Source: Priapulus caudatus
Lineage: Eukaryota > Priapulida > Priapulimorpha > Priapulimorphida > Priapulidae
Length of the DNA stretch: 37,279 bases
Assembly: GCF_000485595.1 (NCBI RefSeq)
Contig: NW_014577900.1
Coordinates: 3,267-40,545, forward strand
Direction: 5' to 3'
Both the position numbers and the translations under genes were made by a program. The notes under the pieces are model-generated. The model searched no databases, was not told the DNA's origin, and saw nothing but the letters and a program-made list of their open reading frames with translations. Shown here piece after piece: positions 9,899 to 22,500 of the stretch (its first letter is position 1; the number at the start of each line of letters is the position of its first letter).

Positions 9899-11270
9899 AA
9901 AGGAGAAGAAGAACAACAACAACATTATTATTAATATTCTATTAATCCATAATTAGAAGTTAAATGAGAATTATTGCCAATCCTGCTCTCACCATTATAT
10001 CCAGTAAAATTTAGCTTAATTATTGGTCTTTATTGGTCTCTCATTCTCACTCTCACTATCTATCACGTATGCCTACTAGCCCGCCAACCGGCACATCCCC
10101 TCCCAAACACCTCAATCAGAAGATTGGGGCTGATCGGGATTAATCTGATCTATCTGACCAAAGGATTATGGCCATAATTGGAAGATCATTGCTTGAATCC
10201 GTTACTTGAGTGTGCGTAGGTTGTACAGAAACAGTATGAGGGATGCTTTTGCTGATGTAAACATCAGAACAAAGGTTTTGGACAAAGCAGTTTTTGTGTT
10301 GAGTAAATCGGATCAAAATATTTCATGCACAAAACACTGCATCGATTACATACAATGCGGATTTCGGGGGGAAAGACGCTTTAAAGTTAATACAATTAAA
10401 TCAAGTTAAATATCATAAGATAACTATTTGAGATACATGTAGCAGTTCCACTTTTTTCAAAGGAGGTAGAAGATTTACCTATTGATGGGTGTCAGCCTGT
10501 CAGGCTATATGAATTGTTAGTCTTGCAGTCTGGTGGACCTAGAAACTAACCTAGAATGTTCACTGGCCTGCAGGGTATAAGGTCATATACCAGCCCTTTT
10601 GTCTGGTGTGTTTAGTGCAAGCACTTGGGCAGTCTCAATAATAATATGATGGTAAATAAACACAAGATGTATTTACTACCAAAGTTTTATTGTACATGTG
10701 CTATGCTATCTACCACATAACAATTCCACATAAATGTCATTCATATGCTATTCTACAAGACAATCTCACCACATGCATACTACTGTGAACAAACTCACAG
10801 AAAGACATGGAAATATTGAACAAATATATAGAAACTATATATATCAGTATATATAGTCGATATATGCTATATATATCAGTATATGTTATTGTTAGCAATG
10901 CATCACACTCGCAACGGCGAGTGGCGGGAGCGGCTAGTTCTACATCAGTTTTTGTGAAAGCAATTAAGTTGATATACAGTGACACAGTAGTGGAAGTGTA
11001 ATAAAGGGGTACTTTTTGTGAATGTGCCGTGTTCATATTATTTTCAGTTTATACTGACGCTGTCCCAAGTGCCTGTGTCTGTGATGCAGGAGCGTATAAT
11101 AACAAATGTGATTATACACTCCTGTCCTGATGACTATATGTCATGTCATCTAAGTTCATGATACCAACTACTATTATTAATTAGCATCAACAGTATTAAC
11201 AAGAACATATATATGATGGTTATATATGTGTCCATATATAGTGTTAGTAGGATTGCAGACTACACACAGT

Positions 11271-11575
11271 ACGGCTGAGAGGGTCTATGTCCCCCAGGGT
11301 ACTGCAGGAACGTACCCTGGTACTAAATACTACTATCTATAATATGTCGGACCGTACCTCGCCTACTCCATTAAGTTAACAAGTCTAGGGAGTCGCCTAC
11401 GCCTACTCCCTAACCCTAACCATAACCATATCAGCTAGATAGTTACCAGGTAGCTCTAGTACTATAGCCCTCCGCTCCGCCGCAACTGTACGCGGGCTAT
11501 AGTTACTAGAGCTAGTTACCAGGGTACGTTCCGGCAGTACCCTGGGGGACATATAGACCCTATGAGCCACAGTAC
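11271..11575. repeat. Inverted-repeat element with ~55-bp arms
   Basis: The left arm (about 11271-11325, containing GTCCCCCAGGGTACTGCAGG) is repeated in inverse at about 11515-11575. The 64-bp hairpin element sits between the arms. The outer TSD was not resolved; possibly a foldback element that received a second insertion. Confidence 0.75.
11451..11514. mobile_element. 64-bp hairpin MITE with 9-bp target duplication
   Basis: Terminal inverted repeats begin TAGCTCTAGTACTATAGCCC, with a central GC-rich loop. It is flanked by GTTACCAGG at both 11442-11450 and 11515-11523. A sister copy at 35712-35778 also has a perfect 9-bp duplication. Nine-base duplications are typical of MULE (Mutator-like) transposition. 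Confidence 0.85.
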
Positions 11576-11680
11576 GCAGAACGCAGTACACAGTTTCTGC
11601 TGTACAGTGTCAGTGGGTCACTGAGGCTCGTAGGGTCCCCCTGGGGGTTCCCTGGGGGTCTGGGGGTCGTAGGGAGGACC

Positions 11681-11738
11681 GTATGTCCCCCTGACCTCTG
11701 TTTGACCTGGCTCGTTTAGCTATTTCTGACTAACCCTA

Positions 11739-11777
<39 letters not shown>

Positions 11778-11830
11778 TTAGTCAGAAATAGCTAAACGAG
11801 CCAGGTCAAACAGAGGTCAGGGGGACATAC
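11681..11830. repeat. Perfect palindrome, 53-bp arms around a TA-rich spacer
   Basis: 11681-11733 is the exact reverse complement of 11778-11830. The 44-base spacer is almost all TA dinucleotides. Arms begin GTATGTCCCCCTGACCTCTG. Perfect arm identity implies recent origin or gene conversion and predicts cruciform formation. Confidence 0.95.
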
Positions 11831-12537
11831 GTCATAGACCTTATCTGCGTCACTGAGCGTACGAATTACGTAACGTTGCCCCGTTATTGCCCCATTGAGA
11901 GGAGAACATACTATTACTGATCTGTTTCTGGCTGCCCCCTCATATATTGCGACGTTATAAATTCTATAGAGAAACACGAGACCATGAATGTGATATTGAT
12001 CTAGTACTGTGACTTATAACTGGAGAAATTCTCATGATATTTGCCAAATAATTTGTGAAATAACATAATATGGAAATAATGACCAATACAACGTAAATAA
12101 ACCACCAACTTGGCGAGTGATCTACCTGCTGCCATCTATGGGGAGAAACCATAACAATAAATCGTAAAAAGTTTCGTAAGCTAATTTAATAACCGTTTGT
12201 GTTATTTGTGATCGCTGTTTTATTTATGATAATATCCACAAATGTCATGCGATTATACCTAATTAGCCATTGTGAAATAGTAGATACGAAATAAAAATAT
12301 ATAGTTACAAACAGTAACCGCCAGATGGCGAGAGCATAGCAAGAAGGATTTCATTCATGTTTGTGAAGTGGTGCAACGCTGCAATATTATTAATATTAGT
12401 ATAAATATTAGTAATACTATCACTCACATATAATTCTGACGGAAAGAGCCCGTCGAATACACACAGAATATAGCGGCAGTGTTGCCTGACTATAACCCGT
12501 TTAAGTTATTTCTATCTGTTATATAATAATAATTAAT

Positions 12538-12854
12538 ATGTCTGCTAGTTTAGAAAACGCTGCTACAGAAGTGCAGCCGACAAACCCTTGGCTTCGTAAA
12601 CAACATCCATGGAGTTCGCCGATTTCAGACCAACCTGAAGCGGCGTACGCGAATTCCTTTCCAACTCTGTCGGATGTTATGTCAGAACAACTGGCCCAAG
12701 AATTACAGGAAGAGAAAAGCTACACACCGACGAGCCAACCTGGAATCGCCTCACAAGTGGGTGCTTCACAGGAGCAGTGCGCATTGAGTGAGGAGCAAAA
12801 CGTCGAGGAACAACGAGAGACAGACAGCGACATGCTGCTCGCACAAATGCTGCA
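12538..12854 (+). CDS. RIOK3: RIOK3 exon 1 (start)
   Basis: Residues 1-105 plus two bases. It opens MSASLENAATEVQPTNPWLR; the NPW/HPW motifs and SFPTLSDVMSEQLAQELQEE match the RIOK3 N-terminus. It ends in MLLAQMLQ at donor GTAAGT. The ATG is the first in this frame after AT-rich untranslated sequence. Confidence 0.93.
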
Positions 12855-15800
12855 GTAAGTATTATTGCTTTGATAATTTCACAGCTTGCTATCGAATATT
12901 CAACACCTAAATCATTTGACAATGGATTTGTAATTGTGTTCTTGATCCGTTCTTTATCGTCATATCGTTCGACTCCCGAAGTAAGTTCTTCAATCGCATC
13001 TCTTATTCAATCCAACTTTAGAACCCTAGATTTTAATGGTGAGCATAGGATTTCGTTAGATGAGGGCAATAGTTAGGTGTAGCGTGATAATGATGATAAT
13101 CTACAAGTATAACACTATAACAGGGTCTTGAACAAGTTGTCAAATTAGTATTGACCCCAGACTTCCTGCTTTTCCATGTCATCCCGATCTTCACGGGTGG
13201 TTCGTGCTAGTATAGCAGGGTTTCTTCTGAGGGAAAATTAGACAAAAGGAGGAAAATTGCCAGTTTGGGAAAAAAACGCATGATGGATTCAAATACAGGA
13301 TGTATTGATATACTTATAGGTATATAGATACAGGATATACTTATCAGTAAATACAGGAACATTTTCACAACAGTGGTGCGCCACTGTGCCTCTTATGTAT
13401 AAGAAACCCTGTATAGACATGCGTCTAACCGCGTGCGCGTCTGTTCCCAGGTTGGAGTATGACAAGGAGCACGACGTCGAGTTACAGAAGAAAGAAGCCT
13501 CGTATAATCGAGGACGTAAGATCACGCTGTCGTTCGCAAACTACCGGCTGACTCACCCGGACCTGTTTGACGACAGCAGTTCTGAGTCGGAGGATTTCGA
13601 TGAAGACGCCCCCGAGGCTGTCATCAACGAAGACTGTCGCACGATCGGGAAGGGCGGGATAAGCGGCAAGGGCAAGAACATCATAACGAAGCACGACCCG
13701 GCCATCTCGGCTCGGAAGAATGCGTCGAAGATGATGGAGTTTGGACCGCACTTTGACACGGGGGATGACATCGACGTCGAAATGAAGTTTCCTAACCACG
13801 TAGGCCAGAATAGCAAACGCTTTGTCGCACATGTCCAGCTTGCATGCTTTTTTTCCAATTACCTGCGTGTGGTGGGGTCTATGTATGGTATAAACCAATT
13901 TATGTATAACAATGTAATATCCATGTAATAGTGTATTATACCAAATATGTACTGTTCCTTATAATAAATGCTGCTGATAAATGACTCTGAGCACTAATTT
14001 TTCTGCTATTGCAGCCATTAAATTAAATAGCATTTTGAATATATATGAATGTGCACGTGGTGATTTGCAGGTTTATAACCAGCTGAAGGTCCACAGTATG
14101 TCGGAGCAGAAGAGACAGGCACGAATCCATGACAAGAAGGAGAAGTCGACGGCTGAACAAGCGCTGGATCCGAAGACTCGCCTACAGATCTACAAACTCA
14201 TCAACAATGAGATCCTGGAGTCGGTCAGCGGGCAGGTCAGCACTGGCAAAGAAGCGGTCATTCTGCATGCCTACGGTGGCAAGTTGCCAGACAAACTTGT
14301 GCCAGCTGAGTGCGCGATCAAGGTAAATTAATATTACGTTACATTAGATTAGATTAGATTACATTGCATTGCATTACACTGCATTTCATTGCATTACACT
14401 GCATTTCATTGCATTGCATTTAGGGTTTGACACTAATGCTAGTCCGTTAGTCTGAGACTACTAAAAATTAAGAAGGACTAGTAAATGCCCCATAGCCGTT
14501 AGTCCTGCGGACTAGTTATTTTCCACGTCCCTCACCGTCCCAATTTCCCATCCTCCCATCGATTTTACTATAGTCCCCGGCGGCAGCTTCTCTCAACCAA
14601 GATCCAAAGAGCTAAATATATAACTCATTGCCATCAAACAAGCTTTCCCTGTTTAATAGACGCGCTAGTGCAAGTAGACGCTCTGCACGCTCTAAGCACG
14701 CTAGACCCTATGCCAGTACAAACATTGTTAAAAACAATGGGGCCACGAACCAGTCTACCGATCGATCGCTTGACAGTAGCTGTCGACATAGAACAAATGG
14801 TCTGATTGTATAAATGACACAACTAATCATTTTATATACGCTCTCATAGCGAGGTATTTACATCGCAACCACATCGCATGCGTATTTTACTTGAAGCTGT
14901 CGATACAAATAGTTATCTATAGTAGTGATACAAGTAATGAAGCATAGTACAGGGTTTCTTCTGAGGGGAAATTAGACAAAGGAGGTAATGGCCAGTTTGG
15001 GGAAGAAATGCACATGATGGATTCAAATACAGGATGTATTGATATACTTATAGGTATATAGATACAGGATATACTTATCAGTAAATACAGGAACATTTTC
15101 ACAATGGCGATGTTAAAGGGAGAGTTTACACTAGGTTCTAGGGGTATTTTCAACTAATTTAGGTTATAATTACGCTATATAAAAAGTTTCATGGTTCAAT
15201 CACCATTAAAAATATTTTTTAAAAATGTTTTAAAACTAACGACTACAGTTTCATTACAACGACGGTGGCGCCACTCAATGCGCACAATCTGATAAGTTGT
15301 GCAAAACCACAACAGTAGCCTCTAGGATTTTACTGCATACATCTGTACTTACTGTATAACAAATCGTCTATACCCACACGTATTTGTTACCAGATACCTA
15401 ATTTAATTGTTATAATTAATTACACATCAACGCTACAAAATTTGAACGGCGCCATGACACCCGCGACCGTGCTGCCACCCCGAAAAAGTTGCGTATTTGA
15501 CAATTTATTTTGCACGTTACAGACCGAGGGCTAATCACAAAAGTGCAGTTATATTTATACCTAAATGCTATTTAACCGAACGATATTCAGTTTAGGGCAA
15601 ATTTATCTATATTATAACTGAAACTATATGTCGTTTAGAAGATATTACAATCCTTTTGCTTTTAAATGAATAAATAAGAAACACCCTCAGTCTGTAGCCC
15701 TTGGCTGGAAACCTTTAAGGTCTCGTCTGGATTAGCACAAGTTTAAAATGTCCGTGCTGCGCTCTACTGTTTTCTTACAAGACCTCGCATAAGTGCTTGC

Positions 15801-16269
15801 TTGCTAATCTTTACATTCCAGCCTACCTTTGATAATCACTCTTCGTAATGATCTCTTGTACCCTTCTACGATTTCTAATTGGCAGTGCATCTGACTGAAA
15901 TTGTTTGCGTGGGTCTGGAGAGATATAATAATATGTAGCACTACATATTATTATATCTCTAAAAACTAATCGAAATAATTAACAGAATTAATAATTATTA
16001 ATTTTGTTAATTATTTCTATTATGGACTCTTGATAATGTTAAATACAATGTCACGTAGTATGTATAATGTAATATGTAGTCGTTGTTGTGTAGAGGTGTG
16101 TTAGTGGTTGTGTTACTGTGTCACCTACAGGACCTTGGACGATGACATCATAGAGAAAACATCTACACGATTCGGTGGACTGTCATGCACCACCGCCTAC
16201 CACTCGTTAGATTCCAAAAAGACACCCATCATCACAGACGTATGTATCTCTCTCTGTATGTCTATGTTG

Positions 16270-16310
<41 letters not shown>

Positions 16311-19300
16311 TCCCTTCCAATCCCTCCCTCCTCCCTCCGCCTCCTGCCGCTCCTCCCTCCCTCCTCGACCCCCTAACCTCCCTCCCTCCTCTCTCCCTCC
16401 TCCGCTCCCTCCCTCCATCTCTCCCTTCTTTCTCCACTTTGCAATGTACCCGTTCTGCTCTGCCTCCTCATCTCTTCCTCCTTTCTGTTCACTCTTACGC
16501 CATCTTGTCTCTATCGCTGTCACCCTCTCTCCTTGTTTCTTCTCCCCTCTTCTCTCTACGCCCTCTATGCATTGGTCCATGCTTAACAAAAACCACATTT
16601 GTATGACTGAACATTTTATGCGAAACAGAATAATCTTACGCAAGTAATATTCTCATCTTTGAAAAAATGATGTTCGTTTCAGTATAATGTGGCAGACTGT
16701 GTACAGTAGATTGTGTATGTAGACAGGTAAACATATGACTATTGTAGGCAGACTTGTGTAGGTGAGATCTGTAGACAGATCAGGCATATATGACTAATGT
16801 ATGCAGACTGTGTCGTGAGATATGTAGACAGATAAGCGTAATATTACTGAATGTGACAGACTGTGTATGGTAGTATATGTTAAGACAGATAAGCATATAA
16901 TGACTAATGTAGGCAGACTGTGTAGGTGAGATGATGTAGCAGAATAAGCATATTATGACTAATGTAGGCAGACTGTGTAGGTGATGATATTGTAGACAGA
17001 TAAGGCATATATGACTAATGTTATGGCAGACTGTGTAGGTGAGATATGCTAGACAGATAAGCATATTATGACTAATGTAGGCAGACTGTGTAGGTGAGAT
17101 ATTGTAGACAGATAAGCATAACTATGCACTAATGTAGGCAAGACTGTGTAGGTGAGATATGTAGACAGGGTAAACATAATATGACTAATGTAGGCAGACT
17201 GTGTAGGCGGGATATTATGGCGACAAATATAAAGCAGTCGACTTTTGTGTAGGCAAAGCGTGATTGTAAGGCGTAATTTGAGTAGGTATGTGCAGGCTGT
17301 TAGTGTATCAAATTCCACGACAGATGGCGGCTCGTCGCTTCCAATGGCTCAATTCACCACTACCACCTACTCCACCGACAGATGGCGCTCTCGCTCTGGC
17401 TCAATGCTACCTGAGTGGTATTATCCTGAGTGTGGGAAGGGGCACTGCATGCAGTTTGCAACTACCACAAGAGATTTCCGTTAACAATTTGTAACACTTT
17501 TTTACTAACAGTTTTACAGCAGCCACGTTACTCGTATGCCTATGTAGTAAATTTTGGACTAATAAAGTTGCAAAGGTATTAAAAGAATCCAATCCGTGTT
17601 TCATTGTTCATGAAAAATTTGATAAAATATTGATGCGAAATAGTACGCGATGATTGTGCGCCCAGTTCACCCTCGTTCAAATCATAACGCTGTTCACGAA
17701 TCTGCCATTGCGCTGGATTTTTCCCCGGAGGCTTCGCCGCACTTTAAAAATAGTGGGCTAGAATTGTGGCAGTGGTATCCTGAGTGTACGAAGAGGCACT
17801 GCATGCATTTGTTCAATGTTTATATCCTACATTCGATGCCCATCAGATGCAGCACTAACTGAGAATACCATCTGAAAAAATTGTGTTCGTCTTTGAAAGG
17901 ATTGTATGCTTACTCCACGTCACTTCATTCCTCACTCACTCACTCACTCACTCACGTCACTCACTCCCATCACTCACTATCACTCACATCACGGTCACTC
18001 ATCACTCACCCGACTCACTCAATCACTCAGCTTCCTTACTCCCGTCACTTCACCCTTACTCACTTAACTCACTCACTCACTAACGCTTCCTAAACTGGAC
18101 CAATCAATCACTCACTATCACTCACTCACTCACGGTCACTCACAGTCCACTCCCTACGGAGCTCAATCACTCAACTTAGATCATCATCACTGCTGGTCCA
18201 AGTCATCAATCAATCACTCCACTCATTCACTCGCTTTGCTCGCTCACAATCAAAGTTCCTCATTCCGCTCACTCACTAAATGCCCTGCATTCCTCACTCA
18301 CTTACTGCAGCTCACCTCTATTCAGCAGGGTCACCCACTCACTCCACTCACTCGGCGGACTTCCCTTAGTCACTCACTCCATCAAATCAGTCACTCACGG
18401 CCACATTCAAAATCAAGTCAATCAATGCAATCAATTCAATCGCTCCCGTCTTTTCACCTCACATCGTACTCAAACCCACTCAATTCAATCAATCAATCAG
18501 CTCAATCAATTAATCCATCAACAATTCAATCGCATCCTCACTAGCTCGCTGAAAGTCGCTCCAGCCCTTCACCGCCCTTCCCCTCGCTCGCCTGATCCTA
18601 GTGTAGCAGTCACATTTCGGCGTGTTAAGACTCGTAGGCGTGAGCTATATTTATTGAGCTCTCGGTAGCTGGGGTCGGGGCCGAGTCAGTTAACGAAGGA
18701 CACACACACACACGCACGCACGCACGAGCACGCCACGGGGTCAGCACACACACACACACAGACCCACACACACACCCGCCTGCACACCACACATCACAGC
18801 TACACACAGACCATGCAGCACACGCACACCACAGACATGCACACACGCCAAACGCACGCACACGACGCGCGCACCAACGGCACACACACACACACACACC
18901 AGCACCCACGCCTGGCACGCCGGGCACGGTCGACCATACACACACAACGACGCGCGTGCGCACACACAACACACACCACAGCGCACGCAGCCGTACGCAA
19001 CACACACACACACACAACACACCACACACACACACACTACCACGCATAGCACGCACGGACGCACGCACGCACAACCACACGCCGCACATACACACCACAC
19101 ACACACAACACCACCACACACACACACACACAACCGCACGCACACACCGACGACAGCACGCACGCAACCACGCACATACACACACACGTGCACAGCATTC
19201 ACCGGGGGGGGGGGTGAATGCGCGTCTGTGTAAGTAAATGACGTGCCTTGACTTGCGTCTGTGTGCGCCTTGACTTGCGTCTGTGTGCCCTTGACTTGCC

Positions 19301-19531
19301 GTCTGTGTGCCCTTGACCTTGCACCTCTTTCATCTTCATCTGCAATCTTCTCTGCATCGCTGTTTTTTCGCGTCTGGCGTGCGGAAGATCGAGATGCCGC
19401 GCTCTGTGGTCGCCTAGGGCAACGATCAACATCCTGCTAGCGCTGTTGATTTGTCTTGAATCAGAGGAGAGTGGAGAGAGCGAGAGAAGAAAGCGAGAGA
19501 GAGAGAGAGAGAGAGAAGAGAGAGAGATGAG

Positions 19532-19579
<48 letters not shown>

Positions 19580-22500
19580 GAGAGAAGAAGCGAGAGAGAG
19601 AGAGGAAGGGGGCCGGGAAGATGAAAGCGTAAATTACCTGTAATCTTCTTTCTCTCGCGCGCGTGAGCATTCTCTGATTGCACGCGCGGCAATTCTCCGT
19701 AATGTGTAGACGATTCTGTCCATCGCTAGTAGAGTGTTGATTAACATCTGTGCTCTATACACATCTGCCAGCTAGCTAAGTACGTGCAGCAGTATATTAT
19801 AACCAGACCTCTTGTTGACGCAGCAAACACTGACTAGTGAGGGGGAAACTATTCGACTAACCTGTACACATTGTACACTATTTGTACACCTGCAAACCTG
19901 TAACATGTACACTGTACCATGTACACATGGTACACCTGTTACCGGTGTAACATGATCACATGTACACGCGATCACACTGTACACATGTTAGCCTGTAGCA
20001 CACCTGTACACATGTACACCTGTACACATGTAAACCTGTACACATGTACACTGTGCACATGTAAACACGCTGTACACATGTAAACCTGTTACACATGTTA
20101 CAGCGCTGTCACATGTACACCTGTACACATGTAATCACCTGCTACACATGTACACCTGTACACATGTACCCTGTACATGTAAAACCTGTTACTAATGTGC
20201 AGCCTGTACACATGTACACCAGTCTGCCCTCACACCCCAGTCTCCCTCTGCATCGCCAGTCCTCCTCAGGCCATCGCCCGTCTCTCTTCAGCTCGCGCCA
20301 GTCCCCGCTCAGCATCCTTCCATCTCCCTCAGCATCGTCCAGTCTCCTTCAGCAATCCCCCAGTCTCCTCAGCATCGCCCAGTCCCGCCAGCATCCCCCA
20401 GTCTCCCCTCACATCATAGTCCAGTCTCGCTTCAGCATCGCCGCAGTCTCCCTCAGCATCGCCCCAGTCTCCTTCAGCATCGCGCCCAGTCTCCCTCAGC
20501 ACCCCCAGTCCTCCTCAAGCATCGCCAGTCTCACCTCAGGATCGCCCAAGCTCCTCCTTCAGCATTGCCGCCCAGTCGCGCTCAGCATCCTCCAGTCTCC
20601 CTCAGCATCGTCCATCTCCTTGCAAGCACCCCAGTCTCCCTTCAGTCTCCTCAGCATCCCCAGTCTCCTCAGCATCGCCGCAGTCTCCTCAGTACCTCAC
20701 CCAGATCTCCCTAGCCTCCCAGTCTCCCTCAGGGCATGCCCCAGTTCTTCCTCAGCATCCCCCAGTCTCTCTCAGCACATCGCAGTCTCTGCTCAAGCAT
20801 CCCTCAGTCTCGGCTCAGCATCGCCCAGTCTCCTTCAGCATCCGCCCCAGTCTCCCTAAGCACTCTCGCAGCTCTCTAGCAATCCACCCAGTCTCCCTGC
20901 AGTCTCCTGCAGCATCTCCGCTCAAGCCTCCCACAGCCACCCAAGCCATCCCGCACCGTGCTCCGCTTGCTTCATCTCCTCGCTGTCCGTCGCTCGTATG
21001 TTGCGTGCGTGCCGTGCGTGCCGTGGCGTGCGTGCGTGCGGGCGTGCCGCGTGCAGTAAGAGCCGCCGCAAATGATTAGGCCGTTGATGGAATTACCTTG
21101 GTCATTAAGCTCGCATTGATTATATATGTGAGAAAGACGGCCGCATGTGTTGCTTGATCGTCATTGAACGGGGTACGTCGGGGGTGACGTGACGGTGTTA
21201 TCATGCGAAGGTGATGTCAGTGTTGTTTTTGGTTATTGTTGTTGTTTGATGTAAACTGCTGTGTTAGTGGCGTTGCACGGTCAGGTGATATGTGTGCGTG
21301 CGTGCGCGCGCGTGTATGGAAGTTATACGCGCGTGTGCGGCGCATTGCGCAGGTATGATCTGCGTGCGTGTTGTGTACGTGTGCGTGCGTGTTGTGTTCA
21401 CGTGCGTGCGTGTGTGTGTCCACTTTCGTGCGTGTGTGTCCACTTTCGTGCGTGTGTGTCCACTTTCGTGCGTGTGTGTCCACTTTCGTGCGTGTGTGGT
21501 GGTCCTTGTGCTTTGGGGCGTGTTTGTATCCTTTCGTGGGTGTGTTGTCCACTTTGCGTGGCGTGTGTGCCTACGTTCGTGGCGTGTGTGTTTACGTGCG
21601 TGCGCGCGCACGTTTGCGTACATGCGTGTCTATCTGTCTACGCGCGTGCGTGTGTACGTGTGTGCGTGCGCGCGTGTTCGAGCAGGGGCGATGTGATGTG
21701 TATATTATATATATATATATAATATAGTATATATTTTATATATATTAAATAATATATATATTATGTCGATATCTGTGTTGTGTTGTGTGTGTGTGTGGCG
21801 TGCGTGCGTGCCGTGCGTGCGGTGCGTGCGTCGCGTGCGTGCGTGCGTGTGCGTGCATGTGTACAGATATTGACACCCACGCATGCAGTGTTCATACGCC
21901 GCAGCTCATGTTCACGGAAGTACGCCTTCCGCCATTAATTCTTTCGAAAGGTCAGAATCTTAATGAGAGAGTCGGAGCGGCTGCGAGGGAGAGACAGAGT
22001 CCGCTGCGTGGCCCCCGGCACGCGTCTGTTTCACGCGAGAGATGCTGATGCTATTATTAGACTGCTTTTCACAATTACATCAAATCAGGAGTCTATCAAT
22101 AGACTATTGATAGACTCCTGACAAAATCAACGTTCGAAATAGATTGGCATCCTCGAGCTGCAGATGCCTGCAGAACAACCCAACCTTCAAATTTAGTCGT
22201 TCTCTCATATACACTAGGCCACTGTTAGAATAGTAACTGCGTAGCGTGGCCAGTAGGAATCACCGTAGGCTGAGCAAATTCCTGGTGGGGGGCAAGATTT
22301 CATGACTCATGATTCAGCCGTGTAATGGGGAGGGACGGGCGCGGCGCTTGATCGACGTCGCATAGCTGTGGTGAGGGGTGGGGTCTGAGACAAGGCTTTA
22401 TGGATAAGTGACGCGAAAAAAATATTTACAAAATAAATCCTTTTTTATCTGTGTAGTATTTTAATTTTACTGCACAAATCTAGGGGGCAGCTGCCCCTTG

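Larger units (their letters stand above)
8657..12537. other. Divergent GCC1-RIOK3 intergenic region
   Basis: About 3.9 kb separates the two start codons, so both promoters should lie here. I see no convincing TATA box or CpG island. It holds GCC1's probable 5' untranslated exon, a segment shared with RIOK3 intron 6 (8700-8779), a Helitron-like tail ending at 9898, AT-rich repeats near 10840-10890, and the inverted repeats at 11271-11830. The rest (about 8780-9590, 9900-10800, 11830-12300) shows no gene. Confidence 0.5.

Noticed and set aside
13482-13898. 138-codon minus frame opposite RIOK3 exon 2
   Set aside because: Antisense shadow of a confirmed coding exon.
16108-16647. 179-codon plus frame
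   Set aside because: It contains the orphan exon-like segment but then runs through the TC microsatellite. The donor GTATGT at 16240 is the likely end of any coding.
18625-19237. Large Cys/Val-rich and His/Thr-rich frames on both strands
   Set aside because: Translations of CA/CACG repeats.
20095-20859. 254-codon Ser/Pro-rich frame
   Set aside because: Read-through of the 20-bp minisatellite with irregular indels; no domain.
21867-21950. Resemblance of the FTEVRLPP motif to the N-terminal region of virilizer-type proteins
   Set aside because: Only a few residues match and no neighbouring exon supports it.
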